A stretch of 64,000 bases of DNA from Paramarasmius palmivorus (GCA_037176845.1 JAYKXP010000194.1:1-64000); one strand, 5' to 3'. Counted from the stretch's first letter, positions 49,668 through 63,110 are shown. Notes: generated by a model from the sequence alone, not told the origin. Translations and numbers: made by a program.

Positions 49668-50129
49668 TTTTTTGGTGTTGGTTTTCAGGGTGTTGTGGCG
49701 TCGTTTGCCTGCGAGGAGGCTGTGAGTTGGGGTGTTGGTTTTCAGGGTGTCGTGGCGGCGAGGACGCCGTGATTTGCAGACGATCTCTTATGTGTCTTGT
49801 GTTGGGTTATTTTGTGGCAACGACTGGGTTGTACGTTCGTTCTGGGCTGGGCCCTCATCTACTTGATACTTGTTCATTTTTTGCCCGAGAGGCGTACTGG
49901 CATACTTATGATATATGATATGTTACTTATGATATGCGCTGATATACCGTACTGTATATATGTCTGTTTTTACCTTTATATACCTATAGATGAACAATGT
50001 CTATTTGTTTGTTGTTGTCTCTGTTGAGTGTGTTTTTCATATGTGTTTTCCTCCTGGTTGAATGATTGTACATCACAAAGGCTAGCTAGTGAAATCATGT
50101 TGTTCTATTTGATATTATGACAAACATGT

Positions 50130-53100
50130 TTAATATATCAAACCGTGATATAGATGGCAGAATTTGGAGTGATATGGACACCACTGGAACATTTGTTTCC
50201 AGCCAGTGTAGGTGTCTCCCACGCAAGACAAGGAGCTATCCAGCCTATGCCTGCTAGTCAGGATTGAAGAACTAGCAGAACTGCCATTGTGATTCTCGTC
50301 ATCACAATCCACCCAAGACCAGAAAGCCTCTGGGTCCTCAGTATCATGGAGCTCTACTGGAAGCCCCTGAATAATTTTCAGGTGCTCCTTGATTATTTTT
50401 CTGTAATGAAGTAGGTCATCTTCCTGGTGAATAGTTAGAACTTAGAAATGATGCAGGATTCACATGTACACACCATGACAATTCCTTCTGAAACACTATA
50501 GTTGGTATTGTTTCGTATGTCCTCAAGGAGCATATGTTTTTCCCTGTCTATTGCATTATGTAACTTGACATCCAACTCTACATTCTCCTTTGTAACAGAG
50601 GCAACTTGGATCCAATTCTGAGGAACTGACATTCCATACTTTAAAGAGTCCAGAGGTAACAATAGAGGCTCAGCTCGTGAATTGATGGGAGGTAAGAAAG
50701 GGGAGTTCGCCCAGAATAAACCAGAGCCTGTAGTAGTTGGGCCCCAGCAACGATGGCCTGTCCACCACATCCACACAAATACATCATTGCCTTGGGTGCC
50801 TGGAGGAAAGGCAAGGTTCAGGCTTTCAATGCCATTAAATTCTTCTAATCTCTTTATGACTTTGCAAGGCATTGACTCTTGGGACTAAGTAACAGCATAT
50901 TAGACACTTGATACAATAGGCTTAATAATTGATTACAAACCTTTGCTCGTTTAATCTGTTCCTCCAGCTTAATGTCAGTTTTGATATTGCTGGTACAATA
51001 CGCTTGACGCTCCTTTTGACACCACAAAGTGATGAAAGGATAGATATCAAGATTGGACAGTGCCTCAACCAGGTTGAGACTCAGTGGGGAAGTCACATTT
51101 CTCCATAATGTCCACCCATAGAGTATAAGATATCGCAGAGCAACATCCATATATGCAAATTTCTTCCCCCATGACAACATGGCCTCAGTGGAAGCCTCTA
51201 TGTGATATGGAGGATAACAACGAGCAAGATCCAACAAGCCTCCAAGTGAGAACATTGCCAAAGGTTCACAATATTCAGACTGTGTCATCTTTGGTGTGAA
51301 GAACTTGGCAGACCGCAAGCGATCACCAAGAAACTCTGGGAATGTAGCATGGGCAATGTATACATTATTGGGATGTTTGTAATGATCATTATTGGGATGT
51401 TTGTAATGATCATTGTTGTCATCTGAAGGAATCTGGAGTACAGAGTGCAGTTTATCCAATGTGACTTGAACTTGGGCTTCCTGAACACCCAAAAATTGTG
51501 CAATTATTGCAGGAGAGCGCCAGGCAGTATTGCCTTTCTCCATTGTCCTCACTTCAAGTGGAGGTTCATGAGGTGTAAGAAGCAGCCGAAGGATAGGCTG
51601 TACTTGTTCCCATTCTCCACATGACACAAGGATGTCATGATAAAGAACATCCAGTGCTGAATAGGGAGAACACATTCCAGCCTTGACAAAGATAGCACAG
51701 ACTCTTTCTAGCCGCCTTTGAGGAAGCTCATCTCGAGTATCAATATACTTGATGACTGTGACTGCAAAAATCATCTGCTTATCTGCTCTCTCCACAAGCT
51801 CATTGACAACATGATGTCCAGGCCATGTAGCACCCTCTTGCCTCAAGACCCTTTGGTACTTCCTTCTGAGGCGGGAAAATTCATCATTGAGGTATTTTGC
51901 AATATCACGATTCAAATGGTCCGACATGTTCATGTCATATGAGATTCGATGTTGATTGAAACTCGGGTGGTGAAGGGCATCACGGATCGCGGGCTCAGGC
52001 CGACTGCATAGGAGGATGATCCATGAAGGGAAAGTGTGAGCGACAAGCAACATTCGGAGGAGTTCCAGCACTCTCTCTTGTTCATCAATATCCACACATT
52101 CGTCAAGGCCATCAACAATGAGAAGATTTGGGAGAACATTTTGCATTGTCTGTTCTACCCTATGACATGGATTGAGAATCAGCTGCTGAAGCTGGTTCTC
52201 ACAGGAAGTATGGAGGATGTTGGGATCTCTGGCAATATTCTCGATGATTTGTGGACCGAGAGCTTCCCTTAGCGGGGAGCCAGCCTTACAGAATTGGTAT
52301 GCAAGACTAGCTACAAAGGGACCGATGTTATCCCGAGAGCTGTCATTCCGCGAGAAGAAAAATGCACCCCCGAGCATCCCACAAGCTGAGTACTTTTCAG
52401 CAATGTGTTGCGCAATCGCCGACTTGCCGATGCCAGCCGTACCGTGTAGCCACAGTATACTGGTGGTCTTGGACTCGTCCTCGATCCATTTGCTGATATC
52501 AGCAATCATCTGAACACGGGTGCCTTCATGACAATTGGGTGGAGGAAAACGCTGCTCGGAATCATAGCAAGCATTGGGTGCGGCTTTTTCGGCCAGACGT
52601 TCAAATGCTCTTGACTCTATAGTCCAAAATCAGCGGTGTTGAGGAAAGCAGGGTCAAAAGACGCACCATTCTCAGTCTTGTAAATGTTATTAATCTGATC
52701 GCCCTGTATGGTATGCCCGAATCCTCCATTGGAGTCGACATTGGGAAAATGGAGATTCACTTGTGGGAGTGGATCATTCATGCTGATCCCCGTATGCGGT
52801 AGTCCAGAGCCTGTAGGTACAGTAGATGGAGGCGAGGATCGTTGATTAGGAGTAGGGGTCGAGGGCTCTGGAGGCAGTGAGATATGAGGACTAGAGTCCG
52901 ACGAATGCTGGGGTGATATTGTTGAGTCATGGTCATCGCTCCCTGCAACTCCCCTAGACGGGGTTGAGAGATTGACTTGTGAGAGTGGATCATTCATACT
53001 GGTCCCCATATGCGGTAGTCCAGAGCCTGTATGTACAGTAGACGGAGGCGAGGATTGTTGATTAGAAGTAGGGGTCGAGGGCTTTGTAGGTAGTGAGATA

Positions 53101-53516
53101 TGAGGACTAGAATCCGACGAACGCTGGGGTGATTTTGTCGAGTCACGGTCACCGCCCCCTGCAACTCCCATAAGCGGAGTTGAGAGATTGACTTGTGAGA
53201 GTGGATCATTCATGCTGATCCTCGTATGCGGTTGTCCAGAGCCTGTAGGTACAGTAGACGGAGGCAAGGATTGTTGATTGGAAGTAGGGGTCGAGGGCTC
53301 TGGAGGCAGTGAGATATGAGGACTAGAGTCCGACGAATGCTGGGGTGATATTGTTGAGTCATGGTCACCGCCCACAGTAACTCCCGTAGGCGGGATCGAC
53401 GTATGTATACTGGGTGACTGTCGAACGGGAATGGGGGATGTCGAACTGGAAGATAGACCGTATTGGTCGGGGACGATAGTCCGCCATAACTGCTGGAGAT
53501 TTCGGAGGAGCGCCAT
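50130..53516 (-). CDS. STAND-type NACHT NTPase with repetitive N-terminal region
   Basis: Exons 53,516-52,667, 52,616-50,941, 50,884-50,474 and 50,423-50,130 splice in phase to 1,076 residues. Exon 1 is a Ser/Thr/Pro-rich region with three 72-residue tandem repeats, ending in GHTIQGDQINNIYKTEN, a linker of the kind seen before fungal STAND cores. Exon 2 starts AFERLAEKAAPNACYDSEQR, then the NACHT domain with Walker A GTAGIGKSA, an FFFSRND strand, and Walker B NLLIVDGLDEC followed by LLCSRPEPAIR. The C-terminal half (about 500 residues) has no recognised repeats such as WD40, ankyrin or TPR. Proteins of this layout are candidate fungal immune or heterokaryon-incompatibility sensors acting in the cytosol; no partner effector domain is identifiable here. 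It is convergent with gene X and about 460 bp from it. Confidence 0.88.
51363..51412 (-). repeat. 24-bp tandem duplication in the NACHT gene
   Basis: Two perfect in-frame copies encode NDHYKHPN twice in a row within exon 2. Recent slippage is likely. Confidence 0.8.
52773..53420 (-). repeat. Three 216-bp in-frame tandem repeats in the NACHT gene
   Basis: Each unit encodes 72 residues with the landmarks SPQHSSDSSPHISLPPEPST, PPSTVPTGSG and SMNDPLSQVNLSTP. Copies differ by scattered substitutions (for example PEPST versus TKPST, GVTVGGDHDST versus GVAGSDDHDST), and all keep the frame. Confidence 0.9.
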
Positions 53517-53639
53517 TCAACAATTATCGTCGAATAAGTGATGCGTGAAGAGCTGGCGAAGAGTGCAACGTGTCGGTCAAGCTATCTATATCAAGCATGT
53601 CATAACCACATGCACAGAATTTTTATTCAGCGCTCAGCT

Positions 53640-54330
53640 TCCAGGCCGAAGCGAGGCCGAAAGTACCGAGGGGCATCGATCCACGTCGACGTCTTACCTG
53701 CGCATGCGAGACACACCTGTCCCCTACAAACCTCGAACACTTTGAATCTCCATCACTTCTCCAACAAAGGCTATCAGACACAGGCGTACTCTGCAAATAA
53801 AGACGGAACCACCTCCCATCCCATGCGTTCTGAGTCTCTTCGCCTAACAAACCCAACAGACAAGGGGAAATAGCATCGTTTGCGCTTAACAAGGTACTGT
53901 TTGACGTATGGTCGAGTTCACCAGCTCCCGTGCTAGATGGAGACGTTCCGGCCGAGGAGGAACATGTCGAGAAAGCAGTAGAAGCACCGGATTCTTTCGA
54001 CTTTTCCTCTCTCCCACTACACGAACCTCAACCTCATCGGCCTTCTCCCCAGCCCCAAACTCTCCCTTCCACTTCTCTCCCCAACGCCACCCCACACGCC
54101 GAACCAGAAGAATCCGAACCTGCCGCCTCGCCAAAACAAGAACAAGAAGTAACATGCTCAGCTGGTGATTCCGAAGACGATACAGCAGCGAGACCTGCAG
54201 CAATCCTCAAGTAGATGTGTTTTAATCGCTTTTTATACAAAAATACTGGCAACACACCCACAACACGACTACGACTGTTACGCCCGCCTTCTCTGGCGGC
54301 TGCTCCAAACCCAAGACCAAAAACACTAAT
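53640..54330 (+). pseudogene. Gene X remnant A (exon 1 fragments and start of exon 2)
   Basis: 53,700-53,820 matches gene X around 47,050-47,180 (ACACCTGTCCC, ATAAAGACGGAACCACCTCC). 53,870-54,215 matches 47,780-48,190 (TTCGACTTTTCCTCTCTC, CCAGAAGAATCCGAACC, ATCCTCAAG), and 54,265-54,305 matches the start of exon 2 (CGACTACGACTGTTACGCCCG). Large internal deletions, an in-frame TAG where gene X has the last exon-1 codon CAG, and loss of the following splice donor show it is dead. Confidence 0.85.
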
Positions 54331-57300
54331 GTAATATGTGCTGCCGGCCCACAGCACGTCTATCATCAACACCTCGATAACTACCACATCCCGGAACATC
54401 TCCATCTCTCATACCTTCACCTGCACAAACCTTTTGGGTATCTTGGCCTCACCGCTATTCCTTTGGGCCCAATCGCCACTCCTCGTCACCTACATCCTCG
54501 CTGCATAAACCTGCACCCACGCAAGCATTACATCGGACTTGCAGGCTATCGCAGCATCAAAACCGACTTACTGCGTATCTCAGCATGGAATACGTGACAA
54601 TAGATACGTTCAGGTGGATCCTGGGTCGGCTCGTAGGTTAGGTAAGTATGTCAACCCGTATATCGTTCATGTTTTGACACTGAACGCGGTTCCTACAGCC
54701 CTATCTTTGAAACACCCATCACCGAACTCTGCTGCGCAATCACATCCCGCTCCTCTGCTGCGCGTTCCCCATCGTTCTCGAACTCTGCGACCTGAGCGTC
54801 GTCATCTGGTGCGGAAGTGGGGTACGGATCGCCGTTGGACAGGATTCGTGTCTTTGGGGTGTCTTTTAGTTCCTGCAGCAACAGTATCGGGTGATCAGCC
54901 GAAAGCCTGGGTAACCTTAGCCTATCAGCTTCAGCCCATACATCAACTCCATTGCGCCTCGTCTTGATGCCTCTACGATCCCACCGAAACCGAATCGCTA
55001 CCCAAGCACCAATTTCCGACGCACCTACGGAAGTCTCCGCACTATCCTAGTCTTGATCATCGAGCCTGTCATGCTCAACACCATCTCCTGGGACAGGTTT
55101 ATCCACAGAGCTTGGGGCTCGTGGATACGACATAGCACTCGTCATAGTTGACTCGGGATTCATGATGTGGTGAGGATGGTTAGGTGAAGGAAACGCTGAC
55201 CTGGTGACGGTTTGTAACGTATCTATCATTGTGTATTTCTGTACAACCTTGCAACGCCTCGTTGTGCAATCTTTCTCAGACTTTGGCACGCTTGGTCTCG
55301 GATTCAGGAGGTTCTGGAGTAGAGCATTTTATTATCGGTATAGGCATTATATACACTTAGGAAAGCCAAGCTTGAGGCATCCAAGGAGGTAATGATAGTC
55401 TTCACATTTTCAGAGTCCAGGACTCGCACCTTTGAATATAGACGATCTTCGATCGTGGACGAATCAGCGTCGAGTGTGAAGTAGATAGATTTGAAAGAAC
55501 GTACCGTACGTAGATGGTTTCGATGCTGTTTCCAGGTCCCTGAGCGAGCGATAGTGTAGTACCAGTAAAAGTCGGCGATAAAGATGCCTAGAGTCTGGAA
55601 TGAACGTTAAACAGCGGAACAAAGCGAGAAAAAGAGGTGCTCACTCAATCGATCTTCGCGTGAATTTCGTTTTCGGTAGACGTCTGACGTGTAAGATGGC
55701 TACCCACTTGCGGGAGGAATCAAAGAGGAGGTGAACGGAAGGAATTGATGGACCGGTAGGAGGTTGGCGCGGTTTTGGCGTGAACTGGGGATGTTGAAGC
55801 TTTGAAGGCCCGTAGTGCTGAGCAGCTGTTCAAGTCACGTCGGATATGGGTGTCGGGGATGATACGCTTTCTTCATTGTGGCAAGGAGGCGTCATCTTAT
55901 TGGTGAGGACGACATGCCATTGGTGTGCAAGAATTTAAATTTGGACACAAGCTGCTGCGAGAAGCGAAATTGTATTGATTATGTCGTTACTGACAATGCG
56001 GCATTAATAACATCCTGGAAGTATAGAAAGACTATGAAAGTGCTCACTCAGACCGTGATGTATCTCCAACTTCAAGCCTTAAACGAGTTTCCCCAAATCC
56101 TCTATCCTTGGCCAGTTTATACACGAGCCCATATACCGTCGATAACGAGGCTCATAACGACATGTACAAAACCCAGGACCACTCGGGATGGGCTATACTA
56201 CAGAGCCGCCCCATTGATACCATAGCCATCTAAGCCTTGCTTGCGTAGACTTTGGAAATCCATGAGAAGGCACAGTGTATTTTCAAAAAGCCTTTACCAG
56301 GTCGGGTTCCAGTATATCGACGCTGTCAGATCTACCTTCACAGAGTGTAGCAGTGATCGAGATCATCGCTATGATGTGACTTCAGGTGGGAGCTGAAGGC
56401 ATAAAACAGGGAAGCACGCACCAGTGATGCAGAGCCAAGTCTCTGCTTTGCAAACATAGCTTTCTGTGAAGATCCGTGTTTGAAGTTAACGATGTGCATT
56501 TGCAAGCATGCCAGGCTTGGAAACCGGGCACTGAGTGCGTTACCGATGGCATCGTATCGCGAACACAGGACCTATCCACAGCTACTAAAGCCAGCCTCGC
56601 GAGTCGTCGCGTCGCCCTGCCAGCCTAAACCATATCATGAGAGCTGGAACCTGTCGGAGAACTTGAAGACGTCGATGAAGTCATGATCCGTCTCCAAGTC
56701 GATAGATGTCTTCCTCGTATCCTATCCGATAACGCGCTGTCCGAGCGTGAGACATGACAGAGCTTTTGATGCCAAGGATTCTATCCTATCGCTCCTAGCC
56801 TCTCCTAGCGTACTTCGGCCTCATAAAACGATGAGCCGAGGAACCAAGAAGACACCGCCCGACATGTGGTTTAGATGACAAGGAGTAATTAGAAGTTGTC
56901 GGTTTAGGGGACCAGGTATTCATTCTGGACGTATCGGTAGAACGAGTCACGGATCCCTAACACGGCGTTACTGCTACGCAGAATATGCATTGGTGTTGGG
57001 CATGAGTATCCAAATCGATGTACACGAGGCGTTCAAGCTGGCTTGTGCATTCTTCAACGGGGGTTGAGATTCCTTGAGTAGACAATTGTCGCTGTGGAAG
57101 ACGGAATGAGAACCATATGCGGAGGAAGCAATAAACTGCCCACTAAAAGTCTAGATATCATAACACCCCGAGCGCTCGTATCGAAGATTACGTCCATGCC
57201 TTTGAAGGATTCTGCTCCGCTAATTCCATTGTGAAGCCAACTTCCGACTCGAGTAACCAAAAATGCGTCTGTACCTGGATAATAATTTTAGTCCTTATTT

Positions 57301-60300
57301 TGAGATACGGGTGGTCTGGTTGGTCCTCGTACCTAGAGCTATAGCACGAAGCCTACAGAAATAGATGGCGTAGCGGCACATCCGCTTTACGGGTATGATG
57401 GAATGTGCGGTCGCGATTTAGTTCCTGTGCATCCGTCAAAGCCTCGATGCTGGGCTGGGGTTGTGTTTGCCGCAATTTTTCGCTTCCTGTGAAATTACAT
57501 GGGTGAATAAAGTACCATCCGATGAATACGCCACTGAACACTCACAATGGAAAGGCCTAGGGTAAACGCTAAATAGAAGGGACGTGTTGGATGATGGGAG
57601 TTGGAGGTCAAGAGACGATAAGCGCCCAATGTCCCTTCTCCTTATCGTTTTCCTTGTATTTGTAAGTAGAGTGCTTCTTAGAAGGCTAACACTCAAACGA
57701 TTCGAAACTTGAACATCATATTGGAATACTGCAGCGGATTTGGATTGAATTGTTATCCTTATCGTCCTACGTTTATCGCCGATTCGTTCAACCGCTTTCG
57801 CAGCTAGTACTCCTCAGCACCCATAGCCTGGCTAAAATGAACAATGATACCAAAATAACACACATGCATTGACAAGAATACACGACATTCAGTAACTGAT
57901 AAAACCACTGTACGCGTAAAACATAAGCATCATTCGTCAGGATTCCAGCCAACTCGACCCAGCGATCCATCATTTCCAAGGTCGCTTGCTTCTCAATCTC
58001 GAACTCCTAAGGGACTGACTTGATGTATAGGATGCTCGGGGATGCAGCAGCCATCAATTCGGTGTCGACACCCTCTTCTCGAGAGTCCGAGTCGGTTCTA
58101 CCTTTAGCACCGACGCTACTTCTTCCTTCATTGGCACGTGTGGATAGTCCAGGTAGGTCTTCTTCTGCTGGTGAGGAGACGTCTTCGTCGACACCATTGG
58201 ACCCTCGCGCTCCCGATGCCTCGGAACGATCAGCCTCGGGTATGGACTAGTCACACTGTAAACCAATGTTTAGCCCCCAGCAACGAAGAGAAAAGTTCGA
58301 CCACATACCAAGCTGCAGCATGCATATGCATCGCTTGAACCGAAAGTCGTATCCCCGTATCTTGCAATGAAGAAGTATAAGGGACAGATCGACAATAGTG
58401 TGTGGCCATCGTCTCAGGGACGGTTTACAAAGCGGACAGTATGGACATGGCGAGTTGGACTTGGCCATCTTTGGAGCAAGATGAGTATACGGAAGAAAAC
58501 ACGATGCAAAAGTGCACACACCTGCAGTCCGCCAACGTTAGGAATGAAGACAAGAGTATATCGGAACCCGAAGTAAGCGAAGGCGGAGGATAGCCTTCAG
58601 ACTTCGGCGGCTAGAACAATGGCAAAGAGCCATTGTTGCGAGGAATAGTTGATCTCGGAGCGGAAGGATTCTATGCCATAATGTTCAGGGCGGTCGACGC
58701 TTCTGTCTATCACGTCGTCTGAAGACACCATATCAGCCCGGGAACGACATCATCAGCTGCAGCTACGGCCCCTAAACCTAGGGTGCGTTGTAAATCATCC
58801 GGATCGGAGGCTGCTGAAGGCGTAGGAAACGGCTGGGAAGATAAAGATTTGAAGGAAAGACCGTCCCAAACGTATCCATGACTTGAGAGTCGGTGATCGC
58901 GGATATGACTCGAGCCTGGGCCTTCGAGTTGGCGATCCAAGTAAAGGAAGATGTGGAGAGCGGGTTCAAAATAAACGAATCAGCCCGTCTAGGATATAGT
59001 ATCTGCGAAAGGCAGATGGTCAGCAGGATTTTCGACGCTTGTTAGATTGACATACGTGACGTTGAAAACAGGTCATCTCCATCAGAAAACGTGCAGATTC
59101 ACCGAACTATCACCATCAATCCAGCCCAGCATCGATGAAATTTTGAAACCCAGGCCTACATAGCCAAAGTAACGCGAGTACGACGAGGGGCTACCTGGGC
59201 TCTGATTCGCAAGTTCCAAATACTCTAAGGCTGGGTAGAGTAAAAGAAAATCTATCAGAAAAAACTTGAAAACATAGGAACAACACTCACCGGACGTTTT
59301 GCCACCCCAGTACGGCAGGTTCGCGGTGTAAGCCAAATGACATCGATGCTCGTTGGCTCAAGCTCAAGTTTTGAGACACAAGCTACACGAAATCATTCGG
59401 TGCTCCTCAATATCAAGGGTAGAATGGGGTACAAGGTCGTTTGCGGGTCAGACTGTAGTGGGGATGGTCGCATGTTGATGATGGAAGAAAGGGAAGAGAA
59501 GTTTGGATGCTGATATTGAAGGATTTCCATGAGCACTGACTCTTGTCGACCTCGACGTCGAGAAACCGTTGTCGAAACTAGTGCATCCCAGGTGAACGCT
59601 CACCGGCTTGAGACTGGTGATATGGCTGAGCAAAGGGAACTGAGAATGGGTGATATCGCGACGAGTGCGTGATATGCCGATTCGCTTGGACTACAGGTAT
59701 CAGAAGCTGGAGTATGCGTAGCTTGTGACGCGGATGTGTTCTGGGAACGACCCGAGTAGCCAACAATTCCAGTTGGCAAGCGTTGCATGCCCGGATAAGG
59801 TCACCAGCAACATGCATCAGACCTCTGCGTTGGCGTGGCTAAAAGTCGGTGCCATGCAACAGCTAGTAGCTGCCACAGGCCTAATGATAGCCGGTATTTC
59901 CGCACCCTGCGAAGCCTAGGTGACTGGGGATCCAAGCTCGAAGCCGGGTGCTGGAGGATTTGATAGGCAAAAGAGGTTGCAGAAGCATAGGAAAGAGTAG
60001 AGAGCTGGTTGTCGCGCTTGTCGTCTGGGGAATGAAGAGATGTTTTGGGCTCGTTGATATGACTGGAAGCTAAAGTTCTATTCTTTTCCACTGCTGCAGA
60101 AAGGGAAATGTCAGTAAAATACGTTGAAAAGGTAAAACAGGAGAGACTATTGACCTGTGTGCCTCCGGAGCGTAAATCCTGACCATACTCATCGCTCTAC
60201 AGCCCAGGAGACCCCTTGTAACCCCACATCGCACACCGGCACCTCGTGCATGACTCGATAAGATACGCGAGGTAAGTTTCATTGGGGAAGGGGAGCGGAA

Positions 60301-60529
60301 AGGTATTCGGTGCGGGATGGTGTTGGTAAATCCACAAGAAATATTCCATCTATCTATCTATGCTGGAGCGCTCCTTCCCATCAACTACACTCTTTCAACC
60401 CAACACTACCTCGTCTCCTGAACCAGAAGAACATAGGGCCACAGGGTTCCGCCTCTTCACATGTACAATAACAACCACACGACGCTGGCGATCCTGATGT
60501 TCACAATCCTTCGTTAATCAGGATATGTA
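54331..60529. other. 6-kb stretch between duplicated blocks without a recognisable gene
   Basis: Many short frames occur on both strands. Three places look faintly gene-like: a minus-strand exon candidate near 55,610-55,520 (LGIFIADFYWYYTIARSG) with donor GTACGT following; a plus-strand frame at 55,878-56,225; and a minus-strand start at 60,282 whose first 40 residues are basic and hydroxylated (MKLTSRILSSHARGAGVRCG), like a mitochondrial leader, followed by an exon near 60,090-59,930. I could not build a complete spliced gene from any of them, and no family was recognised. Confidence 0.4.
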
Positions 60530-61320
60530 ACATCCTTGGATCCATTCAAGGGCTGCAATCATCCTCAAGCAGGTACGTTATATTCCTTTTCTTCTATCTA
60601 CGCGTAGAACGTTTACAATATACGCGCACAGCACAACTACGATTGCTACGCCCACCTACGCTCCAAATCCAACTATTTGGTGCACCCGCTACACCACCTA
60701 CACTTCCCGCTCGTCCTCTTATCTCTTCGACATCCAAAAGTTCTGATTCCCCAGAGCTTACACTCCTACCTCTCTCCAAACTCAAATACACGCCGAGAGA
60801 GCAAAACAAGGACAGGGACTGGGTTCGCCTGTACTGTTCAAGGCATAGGCTACAAGCACCTGACGAGTGCATTGTTGGGTACTGAGTACTGAGGCCTGAG
60901 GCTCGGGATGTAATGCAACAGGAAGGTGAAGGTGAAGGCCAGGTAGATGCTGAATAGGATCAGGAACCAGAGGAAAGAGAAAGATGGGAAGACAAACTCG
61001 AAGTCTCCCAGCTCTTTCGAACCCGATTCCGACTCTGACAACAAAGAAGAAACAAACCCCAAACGAATGCCGAATTCCCTATGCAATGAATTCAATGGCC
61101 TACTATTCTCCTATCTCCCAACTCTATCATCCCGACCTCAATCCGAACACCCCAAACCTTCCTCACGCCCCCTTGCACCCTAAACCACCGTTCATCCCTT
61201 ACCCGCACCGACAAAAATCCAGAAGGGAAAGACAGAACTACGTGGAACCTCCAAAACCAAGAGTGCAGGAGAGGGAAAGACCGAGGCGGTTGATGGAGCT
61301 TCAACCCGCCGTGCGGGCTT
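60530..61320 (+). pseudogene. Gene X remnant B
   Basis: 60,555-60,670 matches the exon 1/exon 2 junction of gene X, including the donor CAGGTACG and CAACTACGATTGCTACGCCC. After an internal deletion 60,680-60,810 matches exon 4 (GGTGCACCCGCTACACC, CTCTCCAAACTCAAATACAC). 61,080-61,320 matches the region GLLFSYLPTLSS to RPRRLKEL of gene X. Stops and deletions interrupt the frame. Confidence 0.85.
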
Positions 61321-61619
61321 GATATACCCTAGCAAAGGCCAAGAAGCTCCGAGTACCAGCGAACGGAACATGGTCAATGGATTCTAGAATCGTCGGAAAG
61401 AGGATCCCAGGGAAGAAAAACTCAGTGTGGCGATTTTGCTGGTAAGAACATTCATCGACGAACTTTGACATGCCTCACTGACGTATTATGTACGCTTTAG
61501 GCATCTAACTTGTCACTTCGACATACGTCTTGGTTTGAGTGTATGAGTTCAGTTGTACACGGTAATTGACAGCCGGAGAACTACCAGCTTCACATTCCCA
61601 ACACTCCCGAGTTATGAAA

Positions 61620-62578
61620 GACGTCGGTATTCTCGATGAGCTCATAAAAAAAACATTGCTCATGTTCGTCCGGGACTGGTACATTCAATTCGAATAAAGA
61701 TCAGCGGAGGTTCCTAGATGGGTGTTTGACTAAAGTATCACCCTTGGGTATGTCTTTTTCTTCTCTTTGGCTAGGGCTAATGGATGTCGCAGGTAGTGGA
61801 AACGCTTGGACGAAATAGTCCCTTGCTTTATCGATATCGCAGGCAGTGAAATTGGAAGGGTCGATAGGTACCTCACTTCTTTTCTATGTACCTTGACCAT
61901 CATGCTGACGTTTACACACGGGCCTTCTCGGACGCACATGCGTAATTCGGAAGGAACAGATACGAGGGAAGGTTAGGGTACCCGCTACTCCCCAAGCTTG
62001 TTCACCCTCTTCCTCGTTCTGGTATCTTCAACACCCAACGTCAGTTACACTACTACCTCAATCAAAGCCCAAGTATGCGCCGAGACCGGTCTCAGTCTCC
62101 GTTCTACAAACACCCAGGCACTCATCGGATGAGGCTAGGATGGTACATTCCCCAGCTCCTTTATCTCGAGATGCGACACAGTACGAACACGAGGAACAGG
62201 GTGAGGACCAGGTAGAAGGAGAATATAGCCAGCAGGGATAACCAGAAGAATGGTCCGATATCGATTCCGAATACGACGAGCAAAGCAAGGGATCTGAACA
62301 CCAGATACTTTCCAGCAGTCTCGGTCTCGGAACGTTGATCTCTCACTTCCAATCATCTTCTCGTCTCGGTCTACCCCACTTTCACCCGTACATGCTAAAT
62401 CCAAGCTTCCACTCGCCTTGCGCCTGCGCTTACCAAAATCCCGAAACAGAATTAGGACCTAAACCACGCAGAGATCCCGAAACCGAGGGTGACGCGCTAG
62501 CGCCTCCTGAGGTGAAGGAAGTGGTGAGGCAAAGGCGAGTGAAGGGGAAAGGGAAGGTGCATGTGTAGAGGCCGTGAT
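61620..62578 (+). pseudogene. Gene X remnant C (exons 2-4, 3' end)
   Basis: 61,620-61,760 matches the end of exon 2 of gene X (GTATTCTCGATGAGCTC, AATAAAGATCAGCGGAGGTT) including the donor GGTATGTCTTTT. 61,950-62,160 matches the start of exon 4 (GGGTACCCGCTACTCC, AAGCCCAAGTATGCGCC). 62,520-62,590 matches the gene X 3' end and stop, including the GCCGTGATTT...GGTGTTGG flank. The frame is broken repeatedly. Confidence 0.8.
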
Positions 62579-62869
62579 TTCTACGTGATCTTCTGGTGTT
62601 GGGATAACTGTGGCGGCGATGACTAGGGTTTTGTACGCCATTCGTTCTGGGTTGGGTTTAATCATTCATTTTCTGCCTGCGAGGCATACTCATGATCTAT
62701 GATGTTTTGTTCATGAGTACCTTACCATATCTACATATCTCTTTAGCTACAGCCAAACAGTAGAAATGTATGTGTTCGTTGTCTATTTCGTTTTCAATTC
62801 GAGGCTGATTCGTTGACTCTTAAGAAGACCACAACGCATCATTGCCAACACGACAACTAGTTACATATA

Positions 62870-63110
62870 CAAAACTCTAATCCACGGCGGGTATTGCTGA
62901 GGGTTGGCGAGATCCAATTGCTTATAGCAGTTGAGCAGAGGATAGCGCCGCTCAGAATCGTAGCAAGTATTAGGAGCAGCCTTTCGAGTCAGCTGTTGAA
63001 GGGCTCTCTCTGTAGTACAAAATGAGCTGAGATAACTGGCCCAAGGTGCAGAACTACATACCAGCCTCGTTTTCATAGACATTGTTTATCTGGTCAACTG
63101 TACACCACAT
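62870..63110 (-). pseudogene. NACHT gene remnant (exon 1/exon 2 junction region)
   Basis: On the minus strand ALQQLTRKAAPNTCYDSERR followed by YPLLNCY parallels AFERLAEKAAPNACYDSEQR followed by FPPPNCH of the NACHT gene at 50.1-53.5 kb, and an intron-like segment with VDQINNVYENE-type coding before it parallels the exon 1 end. The NACHT core itself is missing. Its position just 3' of gene X remnant C, on the opposite strand, mirrors the intact pair. Confidence 0.75.
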
